Below, piece by piece: positions 22,801-34,774 of a DNA stretch of 64,000 bases (position 1 is the first letter of the stretch; each line of letters opens with the position of its first letter). The DNA comes from Acorus gramineus. Its lineage: Eukaryota; Streptophyta; Magnoliopsida; Acorales; Acoraceae. A program made the translations under genes and the position numbers. The DNA is taken from positions 4,742,850 to 4,806,849 of the forward strand of contig JAUJYN010000013.1 of NCBI GenBank assembly GCA_030737835.1, in the 5' to 3' direction. The notes beneath the pieces were generated by a model. It saw nothing but the letters and a program-made list of their open reading frames with translations. It had not been told where the DNA came from and searched no databases.

Positions 22801-23355
22801 AAAAATTGCGCATTTACATTTTACTTGCACATCATTCCGGTACTCGGCCAGTCGTGACGAGTTGAAGAATCTTAAGTAATGGCACTCAGGAAGAGGAAAT
22901 GGAGGAAGCTCCACAGACATGTGACCATCTTCAAAGAGTAGTATCAATTCAAAGCCCAAATGGCCCATGGAAGGATCGGTTTGTAGCCAGTAAGAGATAT
23001 TGTAATTTCCAATAATATCAGCATCTTCGCAGCAGTTCAATCTGTGCAGATCATATTCATGGGGAACAAATTCGTCATAGCAGGTAATGTTGGGGGTTGG
23101 ATCGATATGCAAGCAGGATATATCTATTTGGTCAGGGTCGTTACAAGTATGGAAGAGATAGAAAACTTTGGATACTTGAATGACATTCAGATAAGGTGTC
23201 TCAATAATTTCAATTTCACCATCATATAGAAGGGGTGGGTCAGAATCACACTGTGTATCTGTGTATGGCATGCTAAATTGAAGAGGAAGGTGAGAGAGGA
23301 GGAGGAGGAGGAGTGAGGAGAAGAGGATGAGAGAGGAAGGGAAGGTGGAATCCAT
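19900..23355 (-). CDS. LRK10-like receptor-like kinase, five exons (gene A)
   Basis: Exons on the minus strand are 23355-22818, 22682-22602, 22083-21811, 20829-20456 and 20322-19900. All junctions have GT/AG and matching phases, and the total of 1,689 bp gives 562 residues. Exon 1 holds a signal peptide (about residues 1-28) and a short Cys-containing ectodomain with NIT, NIS and NSS glycosylation sites. Exon 2 is a Pro/Lys-rich linker. Exon 3 has the membrane segment VVGSAVGGSLIALAIVFFVC and the glycine loop GNGGFGTVYKG. Exons 4 and 5 have VAVK, HRDVKTNNILLD, ADFG and GTPGYVDPEY, so this is an RD serine/threonine kinase. The ectodomain is shorter than the GUB_WAK plus WAK-associated pair usual for the family; I do not name its domain with certainty. 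A plasma-membrane receptor in defence or signalling is inferred from the family. It looks intact. Confidence 0.88.
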
Positions 23356-23750
23356 GGATAACGAAAGGAACTGTTAGTGGTAGCTAGGCAGGGGAGGAGA
23401 CCATGGGAGAGGCAACCATGAAGTAGTATCTGATTTTTAAAGTTGTTTGGAATTTTCTTTTCCTTGCTTGACCTGGGCAATTGACTTGGATGTGGGCATT
23501 GGAGAGACCTCCTCTGTTTCCGTGTCATCAGTCAAGTCTTTGGACATGTTTGTAAAGATTTCACACCTCTCCGTCCTTTTGCAAGTTGTTGGAGAGAATT
23601 TCTTTTCGTGCTCTCTGGTTAACGTTGGGATAAAAATAGAGAATAAATGTTATTCTGAATAATAAAATTTCATTCTTAATTCAACGAAGGATAATTGTAC
23701 ACATTTTATCTAATTTTTTTCTTTTACCGTTGTGGAGGGAAAAATTCGCG
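23356..23750 (-). promoter_or_regulatory. Proximal upstream region of gene A
   Basis: About 400 bp between the start codon of gene A and the first base of the LTR-like insertion. It is shared almost unchanged with unit B (40,326-40,720). A poly-purine/pyrimidine stretch sits just inside the coding start. I could not place a confident TATA box. Confidence 0.4.
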
Positions 23751-26700
23751 TTATGTTAAAAGACGACATGTGTTAAGACTTAGACAGGTATGGGCCATCG
23801 TATCCGACATCTAAGAACCCGAACCTAATAGCGAAATACCGAGCAGACACCCCCAAGTAGGTTAGACACGACCAGATTGAATTAGGTATGGTCGGACGGT
23901 TTTTGTTATGTTTGTGTCACTTTTGAGTGATTAAATATCATGTTTTTATTTATTTTTAGAGTTCAGACACTCAATTTAAAAATATAACCGCATATCGGTG
24001 ATCCTAGTATCTGCTTTAACTTACCTGTAAATTTTCATTGCGCTTTGACATCGTTTTAAAAATTATACAGTTTCAAATGGTATCCGTGTTTAGTTGTTAC
24101 TGGGTTTTGGTTGGTTCTTTGATTGGGTGGGTGGTGACTCTAGGCACGTATCACCCCATTCTCCAACCCTTAGTTCCTAATGTCTTTATTAGAGGTGAGT
24201 GTAAGCCTAAGTATACCCCCCTTCTTACCTTATCACACCGAGCACATTTGTACCTCTTTTACCCCCATCTCACACTCAAAACCCTAAATTGAGTTTAATC
24301 TCTTTCTCTCCCCCTTTAATTCCCTCTAGGGCAGTCCCCTTTGTGTGTGATTTTTGGTGGTGCAAATGAAGATGAAGAGAAGAAAATGAAGGAAGAGTGA
24401 AAATGATGGTGAGTATGTGTGTGAACCTTGTATTTCCCCCCACCTCCCTCTTCTTCTCCACGATATTCTTTTGACCACATTGTTGTTTTGGCTTATATGA
24501 GGGTGCTGATTTAGTGGTGGTTATGGCTATGCATGTGTGATGACTTGATTGCTTGTGGTGGTGGTGGTGGTGGTGGAATCCCTTGTGTGCATCCTTTTCC
24601 TCTCTTCTTCTCATGTTATGTTTGTTTCCCCTTTGTGTCATGTAAGTGTTTGTGTTTATGCTTCAATGAAGTATGAGTATTGTTATCTAGTGCTTTTGAT
24701 GGTCAGCAAGGATGCATAGGTGCTGTTGTATGTGTTTTTTCCCTTTTCTTGTTGTTGGGAGTTTTGTGTTATAATATGACGATTTCTGTCCTGTAACAAT
24801 CCTTGTGAAACTAGTACTTAGAGACATATTTTTAGGATTGTGTCCTCATATGATATGATCATCCATATATCTAGATTCTATATATGAAATTTGGTATCAT
24901 AATATTATCTGTGTTGTAAGTTAGAACCTGATTTGCATGTACTGTTCAAATTCGGATAGGAAATGACCAGTTTCTGAAAATATTTTATTTCGGCCATGTA
25001 GAGGCTAAATTAGATTATGATGTCTTCACAAATTATGATCCTAACATGTCAAAGAACGTGTATGATTTATTGACATGTATGATTTATTTCAGAATTATTG
25101 GATGTGTATTTGGTGCTGTGGAGATTAAAGTTTAGTGTTGGTTGTAGTAGATGTACCAGTTTTACTTGATTGTGTGTCAAAGAGCTATTATGCATGATGT
25201 AAGAACCATCAAGAGTTAGTGTCTTCATGAAATTGGCTTGTATGTGTGTTAGGAGACTTCATATTTTAATTGAGCATCATTGGTTGTGTTTTGCAGCTTT
25301 CGTTGACAGAACTCGCGACGATTTGGGTAACGGTGAGTGGTTCGATCCACCCACTTAGGAAGCGCGTAATACACGTAGCCGTGCTCCGTGTATTCTAAGG
25401 GCGCCGTAGTTATGTAGTATTCGTATAATGGATGTATTATTAGGATTATAACTTACTATGTTAGATAATTTATACCATATATATTTATAATTTGTATTTT
25501 GCGTAGACAATTTATATCCGTACCCATTACTTGTTTGTCCACCATAATACATGTATAAATAACAATATTTTTATAGATCTAATGCTAGCATGTTATTGTA
25601 TCTTATGTATTTAATATCATTGAATATGGTATGCCATAGGAGATTCATATATTGAATTTACTCCATGATTAGTTAAATATGTGGTATGCTATTTATCATT
25701 AAGTTTGTATGGTTCCATGATTAGCATTGATATATTATGGAATATTAAAACTAAATATTTGAATAATAAACTTTGCCTATCAATTATAGGTATGTGTAGG
25801 ACCCGTCTTTGGGGTGGTCATGCTAGGGCATTATTCAGTTGTGAATATAGTTAATCTTCCTGGATCCGAGGGATGCAACTTTATGGGAATTCACGAGAAT
25901 TCGATAGCGTATCGGTAATGGCTAACCGATGGTGGAGGATTTATAAGGGTTATATTGTGAGTGTAGAGTATTTATTTTACAAATCATCGTGCGTTGAAGC
26001 TGTCCAGTGTTGAAGCTTTCCTGTGTGGTGCCACCATGATGTTAGAAGGCCGCCAGGAAGAGGGCTACCTATAAGAGGGCTACCTATAAGATGTAGGGCG
26101 TTAGAGTATTGATTTCTCCCAAAAGTCTCTTGTCATCCCTATGGGCAAGAGTGAGGGCATAGTGAGAGCACAGTGAGGGCACGTCATTGCGTGATCTGTT
26201 ATTATTATAGGTTATTCTATGTCTTGGTTGAGAACTATTATTGTACTATTGATGTGATATAGATGTGGTGTGTGGCTTCTTACCATTCACTGATCTTGTA
26301 GCTCACCCCTCGTGTATTGTTCCTCCACCAGGGGTTGAGTTGATCTTGAAGGAGGAGCTCCGTGAGGTGGGATTCCAGTAATTGTTGCAGTGTCCGGTCT
26401 TTTGGTTATGCGAGCGTGAGGCCGTCAGCATTCCTCTTACCTGTATGTTATGGTATTCGTGCTTGAGGCACATGTTGTTATTTTTAATTGATTTTTACTA
26501 GACTTGGCTCTCACAGGACAGTAATTGTGTTAATTGGATCTGTAATATTACTTTGGATTACAGATTTATGTCATTTTACGCTTCCGCACTTTCTAATAAG
26601 CTATCTATTATTATTGCTTTGTTAAACCAGATATGTCATATGTTGGATCATCGATGTATCCCTTGGAGTCATTATTGACCTCTTGTATTGATCACCTGAT

Positions 26701-27345
26701 ATTTATATATATTGCTATAATCTGGGGACGGCCGCTCCGGGGCGTAACAGTATTACATCTCGCGGGCAATTGCCATCCTGAGTAGGTAGGACACGACCAG
26801 ATTGAAACAGGTCTAGTCGGACGGTCTTACACCTCGTGGACGAATAACCAGGTACACGCCGTGCAGGACCCCGTGTTCCAACCAGACCAAGACCACGAGG
26901 AGGACTTCAGAAATGGTCAGACACCCATAAGGCGCATTACTTATAAAACATGGGTAATTAAATGCAAATTCAGCTACAATAAAGCAAGGCGGTTACTACA
27001 AAATTCACCCACTAAGCAACCATTAAGGGAGAGTTGTTAGAACGGCTATTAGGCCAGTGACAATGGCTATCTAGCTCATGAACCCTATAAAAGGGAAGGT
27101 TAACAGCAAATTGAGATATGAGTTAACTTTTAATCAAGCTACATAATTAGTGAGATAAACCTTTGAATTCCCTTACTGATACATCGCTTCGGAGTTCGAT
27201 AAACCTTTGAATTCCCTTACTGATACATCGCTTCGGAGCTCCTTTGGCTGACACCGCATCAGTGTCCCCCTGATTCCTTTTTGAGTGCAGGATCCATGTT
27301 CAACTGGGTCCGGATTCGAGAAGAATGCTCTGTCCGATTGTTTTG
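23750..27345 (+). mobile_element. LTR-like element in unit A, interrupted by a second one
   Basis: Non-coding sequence on both sides of the inner element looks like one LTR. It starts near TGTTAAAAGACGACATGTG and has a plus-strand TATA box, TATAAAAG, at 27,086-27,093. The phrase GACACGACCAGATTGAA..GTCGGACGGT occurs on each side of the inner element. A 43-bp direct repeat (GATAAACCTTTGAATTCCCT) lies at about 27,154-27,241. The outer boundaries are approximate. Old, non-coding fossil. Confidence 0.5.
23904..26749. mobile_element. Nested long LTR-like element, unit A copy (2.85 kb)
   Basis: The ends are TGTTATG on the left and CGTAACA on the right, so it has TG..CA termini. Read from the right the element begins TGTTACGCCCCGG, a start seen in plant gypsy LTRs, so the true orientation is probably minus. 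No coding domains are recognised; it may be a solo LTR or a large non-coding derivative. Flanks GTTTT and GTATT are only a weak target-duplication match. The same insertion is at 40,874-43,693. Confidence 0.55.
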
Positions 27346-27354
27346 ATTGAAAGG

Positions 27355-27794
27355 GAAAAATACCACTTCAACCGTGAAATAATAATTTGTTGTCTAGTCA
27401 CTTATTTCACTATTTATTGTCTTATCCTCACACTAATTCTTTAAGCTAAAATATAGATTAATTTATTTTTTATTTTATTTTAGTTATTCTTATTTGGAAA
27501 TGTAATAATTTAATTTTTGTTGTTTGATTAATCATGGATAAAGTGTTATAAAAGATGAATAAGATATGCATAATTTATAAAATATGAAAAAAATGATTTG
27601 ATACAAGTAAATTTAAATTTTTTAAAAAATGTGAAAAGAGATTTGTATATGAGATTTTATTACAAATCATTCTGAGGAGAAGTGATGTGTAATCACGTCA
27701 TAGAGGAGGCGTGATTTACAATCATGCTTACTATGTCATAAAAGAAAAAAAAAAATCCAAGTCAGCGGTTGAAGTAGCAGTGCTGACCTGGTCA
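27355..27794. other. 440-bp stretch present in unit A but not unit B
   Basis: Unit B joins the two flanks directly at a shared AAAAT. The stretch therefore was either lost from B at this short homology or gained in A. It is AT-rich and non-coding; parts resemble the Tourist-like element at 29,194 (TTTTTGTTGTTTGA and nearby). Confidence 0.7.
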
Positions 27795-28756
27795 AAATTA
27801 ACCTAGGGCCAGTTTTGAAATAAAAACTAGACTAGGGTCAATCTTGAAATTAAAAATGTAATGGGGTTAAAAATAAAAATTGCCCTCGTAATTATAAGAG
27901 ATGTGTTGGCTAGTGATTTGACATATGAACCCCTCTTATACTGGTGGAATAAATTGGATAGAAAAAGACAATTCGATGCGAGATTTGGAATACGAGTATC
28001 AGCTTAATTATTCTTATATATTCCGACATAGCTACAAACAAATTTTTAAACTTATTCAGCTATATTCTACCATGTTCTTACCCTATTCCGCTACCGTAAC
28101 AGGGCTTAACTAAAATAAGCCATCAATTATATATCGTCTTGTACCGATCTCTTTCAACGATCATTCATCCGTCAAAGGTTCGGTAACTCTTTTCCAGCTC
28201 CACGATGACGATGTTTAATAAAGTCCCTGGAAGTTTGTTTTGGTGGGTCCTCAAGTAGAAGTTTGTCTTTTGGAGTTGGGGCTAAATGAGTCGTCCCTCC
28301 TAAAGGGATAGGCTGATTATTCAAAGCAAACTAATATGTGAATACCAAAGGTAGTTTCTGTTAGAAATTATGCAACTTTGTTTCATGAGAGATAAATTAA
28401 ATATATTTTGATATTGATTTTGTCATATAATATATGTTATTAATTGCTTGGGTTCACTGTCTTGGTTTTAGAGTTGATGTACTTGGTGGTTTTAACATTA
28501 ATTCCGTTCGTAACAGTTTGTTTTCTTAAAAGGATGTTTGTGCACCCCTTCTTTTATCACATGTTTTCAAAGAGATATTATTGTAATTGAATAGCCGATC
28601 AGATTACGTAATCTTATCCTACTAAATTTGTTATGAGTTGTTCCAAGAGATATGATGAGTTGTTAGTGTAAATCCCATCTCTCTCTCTTATAAAGATATA
28701 TAAATCTTTTGAAGTTATCTTTATGTAACAAACTCATCCTCTATAACAAAATCCCC

Positions 28757-28865
28757 AGTGGTCATAGCACAACGGTTCAGGGTTTAACGATGTTATCGGT
28801 AGATTCTGGATTCGAGTTTTGGCGCTGACTTACCCACCTATAAGATTGAAAGAAGTTTTTTAAAT
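28757..28865 (+). mobile_element. tRNA-derived SINE-like sequence, unit A copy
   Basis: An A-box-like TCATAGCACAACGG lies 45-50 bp before a B-box-like GATTCGAGTTTTGG, and the sequence ends in a T-rich tail. This is the layout of plant SINEs with RNA polymerase III promoters. The unit B copy at 45,266 has a better B box, GGTTCGAGTCTTGG. No clear target duplication was found. Confidence 0.45.
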
Positions 28866-29193
28866 TACTTTCAGTTTTACATCTCTTTATTGAATATATA
28901 GATAAGAGGGGTGTGTTGTCCACGACTATACAGAGAGTATAAAATTACACAAACTAGTCCATTCAACAGTCACAAGGTGTTTCCTAAAACCTTTTAATTT
29001 GGAATGCACCTTGAGAATAGTAAGATATCGTTGTATCCTTGGAATGGACCGTCAGTGAACTATTACACCATTGTGGGGGCATAATCTGCTTTTTAGAAAG
29101 TGCATTTGCGTGCTTCAATCTATCACTTTTGTCAGATTTTTCTAACTCTACTTAATTCCATTTTGTTGTGATTTTTCAAAATTAGAAACCTTA

Positions 29194-29636
29194 AGCCTCT
29201 GTCTGGATAGAGAATTAAGTTATTATGAGATTTATGACTATTCTAGTATAAATAAGAATAAAATGATATTGTGTTTGGTTGTGTTTTGAAATATTCTTGT
29301 CAGAAAACATAATAATAAAGTTTTTGTTGTTTGAGTAAAATGTGAATAAGGTGTGGATAAAAATTTATAAAGGATGAAAAAATGATGATAGTTAATTTGA
29401 CAATTGATTTATAAGAGGTGGTGACAATTGATTTCTTAGTAGAGCCACATATTTTTTTTGGTTAAATAATCTGGAATAATTAATTTCAGGGGTTACCTAT
29501 AATTTTTATACCTCTTTATATCAGTTTATTATGGTATACAAATTCTCATTTATTTTAGCTATCCAAACAGCATTAAATCCTTTATTTCACATTATATCCA
29601 TTTATTCAACCTTCGATTCCCAATCCAAACATGGGT
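29194..29636. mobile_element. Tourist-like MITE, unit A copy (443 bp)
   Basis: Inverted ends AGCCTCTGTCTGGATAGAGA and the complement of ACCCATGTTTGGATTGGGA are flanked by TTA at 29,191-29,193 and 29,637-29,639. A 3-bp TTA/TAA duplication fits PIF/Harbinger-Tourist. AT-rich and non-coding. Confidence 0.65.
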
Positions 29637-30229
29637 TTAGTGTTTTTCCAACCGTTTCTATGTGCTTTCTTACCAATAATTTATACAACTTCCCCCTTAA
29701 TGTGATGTAAGCTTATGACACGGGCTAGTGTTAGGTGCATTTGATCATACAAGCTCCACCTGCATTGGCCTCTTGCTAAACAAAACGGCTTTAATTATCT
29801 GTCTAATGTCGATTTTAACTAAATAAGGTACTCAACCATGTTTTTTGGAGTCAACCATGATCTCATGGTCGATTATTCAAGCTGGTACATGGACGATTTG
29901 GAGAATAAGCAATGAGGCTCTCTCCTTGGAATTTATTTTGTCAATGCTTGAAGGATTGGGGATGCTATATAGCGAATGTGAGCACGATTAGTTTCATTGG
30001 TGGGAAACAAGTCATAGTAGAGTGAGGGGTACCTGTTGGTGTGTTTCTGTCCGGTTAAATTTTTTAACCAGGCAGCCGTAGACGATTACCCATGCACTTT
30101 CAATTTTTTTTTTCTTCTCTTTCTCTACTTCTCTCACCTAGTTTCATATTTATGCTTCAAATTTAATAATGAAATTGCAATAACAATATCTATATTTTTT
30201 TGGAGTCTTCTCGTTGATACAACTTACAG

Positions 30230-31172
30230 GGTGTTGGTCGAGCTCATCTCGTCGATGCCTGCGTGGGCATCACGAGGCGCTTGCGAGAGATCAACCTCGC
30301 GAGCATGGCCATGAGCAAAATCCACAACAACTTCGGAGGGACAAAAAATAGCGATCTGGGTTCGGGTTGGTACGATCTGTTCGTTCTGCTCCTTCCGATG
30401 GCTTCCACTGGATGGCCGGTGATCCTTGTCCTCGAGTGTCTTCAAAAACAGAGTTGGGGGTGACTTGTGAAAGACCTTCCGACGCTTCCCTATTTATAGT
30501 ACTTTGGTGGATGCCCTAGAGTCAAGGGTAGATCTCTCTCTCATCGGACGGATGGGAAGAGATCCGGATTTTGGGGATTGGCTACATGTCATTTAGATGG
30601 AATTGCAAAATCCGCTGTCATTATCTCTGGATGAATGCACACAATTTATTGGGATTTTGTAAATCAGTTGATGATGCATATAAATCAAGGATATATTATT
30701 GCAATCCCAGATTATCAATTTAATGATAGCTTTAGATATAGGATTTAGAGAATCAATTATTAATGATCCTTTATTCAAAAATTGAATGTAAAATACTGAC
30801 TTGAATTTGTGCTTGGTCGTCAGATAAAGAGGGTTCGATAGGCCGGATGTACGTTTGGTGGGCTATCCGGGTCGTGGGCTCTTGTTAATCCGGTCTTAAA
30901 CCACTGGTACGTGGAGCATAGTTTATGGACCTTTTGGCCCCTGCAAACTCCTTGTATGAATTGGTCGACCCAAACATTGGATTCATTTAGGATTGCAAGG
31001 TGAAGAGGATGATCACTGTGGTGGGCAAGCTGCCTTTCCGGTGCTTGCATGCAACTCCAAAGCTATATATGTCGCTCTTGTTTGTCAACTGATAGCATTG
31101 GGGTCAACATACTCTGGCATGCCTTGTGGGGCAGTGGACACGTGCATGGCGTCCATCGAGAGCATGCTGGAG
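30230..31172. pseudogene. Rearranged LRK10-like kinase exon remnants
   Basis: Three pieces match the last exon of gene A. On the plus strand, 30,234-30,345 reads VLVELISSMPA..REINLASMAMSKI and 30,955-31,050 reads LVDPNIGF..KVKRMITVVG. On the minus strand, 31,052-31,172 reads SMDAMHVSTAPQGMP..YVDP. The pieces fit the exon order only if the 30.23-31.05 kb part has been inverted. Stops and frame breaks abound. This is a dead paralogue of gene A. Confidence 0.75.
30346..30950. other. Insertion inside the kinase pseudogene
   Basis: About 600 bp separates two kinase pieces of the same strand and has no kinase similarity. It holds phrases such as GACCTTCCGACGCTT that resemble plant LTR leaders, but no ends were identified. 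Confidence 0.4.
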
Positions 31173-31199
31173 AGACATTGAAATTTTTTTATTTATTGG

Positions 31200-32130
31200 A
31201 AAGGTAGGCATGAGTCTTAATTTTTTAAATCAAAAGGATCATCTCCAAAGCAAAAAAAAAAAAAAAGAGTAATGGGGGGGGGGGGGGGGGTTGATGCAAC
31301 ACGATCATAGACCCTTATGATGCATCAAGGGCTCTACAGCGAATACAATGTGTTACAATGCTTACTCCATAACAACTATTTTCCCTCCCACATAAGCTAC
31401 CCTATTTGAGGGCTAGATGTGGGAGTAGGCTGGGCTGAGCTATAGCACCCCCAAAATTTTGAAAAAAAAAACCTACAAATAGGTTCCATACCTCGATGTC
31501 GTCCATCGTGATCCCGTGTTTGAGGACTGCCGAGAAGGTTTCGAGGCCCTCATGAGGCCTCCCCGACCATAGCAGTGGAGCAGGTCCCTCGGCGGCTTCT
31601 CATCCCGCAAGACCTCGACGAGCTCGTCGAGTCCGTCCATGACTCCATGGTTTGCATTGGAATCGATCAAAAGAGCATGAAGTTGGAAGGCTTTAGAACT
31701 CTAGAAGAGGAAGGTGTGTTGAGCAGACCTTTTGTGGGAGATGCTTTTTGGGGTTCAGTGACAGGGGTTGAAGAAGAAGAAGTGGAGATGCTTTTTGGGG
31801 GTTTTTAAGTGACGGGTTGAATTACATAAGGGGACTTGTGTTAGTTTTAAAAGGTCCTTTTAAAAGGTTTTTGGAAAAAAATTTGTTTGGGTTTTTTGTA
31901 TGCAATGTCTGCATGTGTGACTGTGCTTGTAGTGGTTCGAGCTTCTTTTTCGAATGGAAAACGCACAGAAAAGGTTAGACTGTTTTTTACAGTCCAAAAT
32001 GAAGCTAACGCATGTTTTTATTTTTTAAAAAATAATTAATATATGTACATATTTTGATAAAAAGTGTATATCACTCTATTTCAAATTGAACGAATCCATT
32101 TTTAGTAAACATAAAAAATTAACTTTATAT
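31200..32130. other. Unassigned stretch between pseudogene pieces
   Basis: Contains an A-run and a G18 tract near 31,275, and a short minus-strand frame (about 31,473-31,670) reading MDGLDELVEVLRDEKPPRDL. That frame looks protein-like but I do not recognise it. The opposite strand is also open (31,575-31,808). No gene is claimed. Confidence 0.35.
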
Positions 32131-32652
32131 GCGGAGAAGCTTTTGGTGCCTATATTGTGATGAGATCATTTGAATTTGTATTTATTTTGCATTAATTGTA
32201 TAGAACTATGGGTATCATTGAAGTATATCTTGTTAAGTCATGCAACAAAAATCTCAAGACATTTTAAATGCTATGAGTTTAATCTAAACTATAAAAGAAC
32301 TCCTCTTGAGATTGAGAAATGATGGTTGAGATAAAAAAAATTGATGTGTATATTCTCTGATTGTCTACATTGAAAAAGAATTTGCTTAATATATTGACTC
32401 AGATGCAATAATAGATGATTTCTATTCTCTGAAGAATCGTCGAGCACAACTTTAGTAATATATTTTCTAGAAAAAAAACTTAATCTTTTGTTTGATTTTG
32501 AATTTTTATTTATCTATGTCAAAGTTTACTAGAAATGACTTATGAACTTGTTTAGTTTATATTAAATTCAATTTGTTTAGTGGATTTTGAATTAGTGTTA
32601 GCCTCTCCCCCCCCCCCCCCCCAACCCATATAAAATCCTGGTTCCGCCCCTG
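32130..32652 (+). mobile_element. Second hAT copy, internally deleted
   Basis: 32,132-32,335 matches the transposase region at 15,757-15,960. The next part jumps to the very C-terminal region (matching 16,560-16,670), then the 3' region, a C-tract, and the inverted repeat ending CCTGGTTCCGCCCCTG at 32,652. About 600 bp of transposase is missing between the two parts, as is the whole 5' half. It lies beside an exon 3 remnant of the kinase pseudogene. Confidence 0.85.
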
Positions 32653-32689
32653 CCCTACTTGCCCCCCTCTCCAATCTTTTATGAAATTG

Positions 32690-33060
32690 ATTACTGAGTC
32701 CCACACATTTTCAATGTAGAACCTGTCATTCTTGAATACCATATGGAAGAGGCATTGAAATTGTCGATGGCCTCCTTGTAACTTTGTAAGAGAAAATGTG
32801 GGCAAGGTAAAGAGCCCTGCCGAGTTCTGGGTCCATTTTGGAGGAGGAATTGAAACAGATCGACCGATAGAGGAGGATCGAAGAATTGGTCGGGAGTGAT
32901 TTGCATTTTTTGTAGCGGCAGAAGGCGAAGATCACCAATGCACTTAGGGACACATCGACAAATTTTCAATCGGTTGTCCTTCCATTTAAATAGAGACTGA
33001 TCCCATGTTGCAAATGGAGTAAAATAAATCATAATAGCACTTAGGATCTTGATTAACATG
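32690..33060 (-). pseudogene. LRK10-like exon 3 remnant (membrane and juxtamembrane part)
   Basis: Minus-strand reading gives SLSALVIFAFCRYKKCKSLP then HIFSYK and EAIDNFNASS, in different frames. These match LIALAIVFFVCRRLRRR, HLFSYGELQEATDNFSSS of gene A exon 3. Frame changes are present and the glycine loop is not recognisable. It is probably the same dead paralogue as the pieces at 30.2-31.2 kb, separated by the hAT copy. Confidence 0.7.
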
Positions 33061-34297
33061 TTTACGAATATTATAATCATATTTTTCTGTCATGCATGAT
33101 CATTATAGTATATACATATATATACACACACACAAACCTTTCTCCGTGGTAAGTAGGATTCTTTTGGTATAAGGACTTGAACAAGAATAGAAGGATTCTT
33201 CACTCTGCTATCTCTCTATAAAATGGACTTATTTTTGGTTGTGCAAATATAAGATGTGAGACATGAAAAATGGGTCGGGAGTCCACTCCCTTTTATAGAT
33301 GGAGAGGGGGAACCCTTCCACACTCAATCATAAATTAGATTCTTAAAACTCATTGAAGAATCCAATGAACCTACTAAATGTTTTAGGAATGTATCCAATA
33401 ATGGGCGGGTGTTGGGACTACAAAGGATATAGAATATTTTCCTCATTCCAATGGCAATTCATGTACACAATTATTTCATACATTGTGTGCCACTTTAAAA
33501 AGGATGTATATACATTGTCTATCACTTAATGAAAAATGTACATACATTGTGTACCACTTAATGAGATACACACAATTACTTTTTATACATTGTATATTTC
33601 TATATTCATTATTCAATGGATAGTCATGGGAGTTGAACCACATAAAAACTTCTATAATTTATACTTAATTGGTTCACTCTTCCAATGTATCCTTTCATCA
33701 ACCAAATAATGAAATAAAACATTGATTATTATATGTCCATATTCATTTCTTAATGGGTCACATTCTTATAAATAGGTCAGAAATGAGGTAAAAACAATAT
33801 GAAACAAAACATAACTTCAAAAAACTCTCATTTGGCGTTCTGGAGGAAGATCGTTTCCATATCTCGTGAGGATGCGTGGCTCTTAGTGGAGGGGGTGGAG
33901 TCGTAGAAACATTTTCTACATGGTGTCTTCTCTTCCCCAAGGCAAGTTTTCTTTCCTTCATCTTTTTTTTTAAAATATTTTCTCTATTTTTTCTTTCATC
34001 TACAATTCAAACTATGTCTATTTTGATTACCCTTGAAATGGATATACGCCCTAAGTTTCGCTCAATGTTTTTCGGAAAAATTAATTAGGGGTCTTTCTAG
34101 TCGCCATCCTATTAATTTTCTCTAGTTTTTAGGGGTCAAAAATACCCTTTCCAACATTCAAGTGTACTTGAACCATCCAAATCCATATTGGGTTTTCCAT
34201 ACGTACCGTTTGACTACACTATTAGATTTTTTGGGTATATAGCTAGTTAGATCATATGGGTACATTTTTAGGTCATCTGGGAGAGAGAGGAAGAGAG
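33061..34297. other. Intergenic stretch, possible old LTR
   Basis: A short phrase (ATACATTGTGTACCACTTAA) repeats about three times at 33,470-33,600. A TATA-like TATAAATAG is at 33,769-33,777 on the plus strand. The layout could be an old LTR, but no TG..CA ends or duplications were found. Confidence 0.3.
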
Positions 34298-34774
34298 TAG
34301 GGGTGATAAACGAGACGAACGAGCCGAGCTTTGACCTGCTCAGGCTCGGCTCGTTTAGTATCAGGCTCGGCTCAGGACCGAGCTTCATTTTGTGTTCAAG
34401 CTCGGCTCGTTGGGCTCGTGAAAAGCTCGGTTGAAGCTCAGCTCAGCTCGTTTGTCAAACAAGCCAAGCCGAAGCTCGAATCAAGGCTCGGCTCGGGCTC
34501 GTTTAGCTAAAAAAAAACCTTGTTTAGCATTCGAGAAGTCACATTTCACAAATCACAACACCTTATACATGTGAAAGTAACATAAACTCGGCTCAGGCTC
34601 GCCTCGTTTCACTTTTTCCTGTTAAGTAAACGAGCTCGTCTAGGCTCGCGCTCAGCTCGTTTACAAACCAAGCTTTAAAAATTATTCAAGCTCAGCTCGT
34701 TTGTCTAATCGAACGAGCCTAAACGAGCTTTAACCGAGCTGAGCCTGAGATGCTCGGCTCGTTTACTATCCCTA
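34298..34774. mobile_element. hAT-type MITE, copy 2 (477 bp)
   Basis: Same family as 17,730-18,153. The ends are TAGGGGTGATAAACGAG on the left and the complement of TAGGGATAGTAAACGAG on the right. The perfect 8-bp duplication GAAGAGAG is at 34,290-34,297 and 34,775-34,782. The body is rich in AGGCTCGGCTCG and its complement, with extensive internal inverted repeats. Confidence 0.92.

Larger units (their letters stand above)
22440..30034. repeat. Segmental duplication, unit A
   Basis: This block runs from intron 2 of gene A through exons 2 and 1 and about 6.6 kb of upstream DNA. It matches 39,401-46,542 at high identity, with only scattered differences by eye. Indels include about 440 bp present only here (27,355-27,794) and an extra ATTGACATGTATGATTTATT-like repeat near 25,070. 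The right edge is abrupt, at GAGGGGTACCTG. Weaker homology continues leftward in intron 2 to about 22,260, matching 38,330 in unit B. Confidence 0.93.

Noticed and set aside
24038-24292. 84-codon frame seen also at 41,008-41,262
   Set aside because: Lies inside the nested LTR-like element in both duplicate units; no coding features.
27925-28113. 62-codon plus-strand open frame found again at 44,432-44,620 with one residue changed
   Set aside because: Both lie at the same place in the duplicated block, so the similarity is explained by recent duplication and not by selection. No recognisable domain.
28757-28830. Functional tRNA gene
   Set aside because: A and B box-like motifs are present, but there is no cloverleaf or acceptor stem; a SINE-like remnant fits better.
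33237-33960. Solo LTR with TATAAATAG at 33,769
   Set aside because: No paired TG..CA ends and no target duplication could be found, so it is only mentioned as a possibility.
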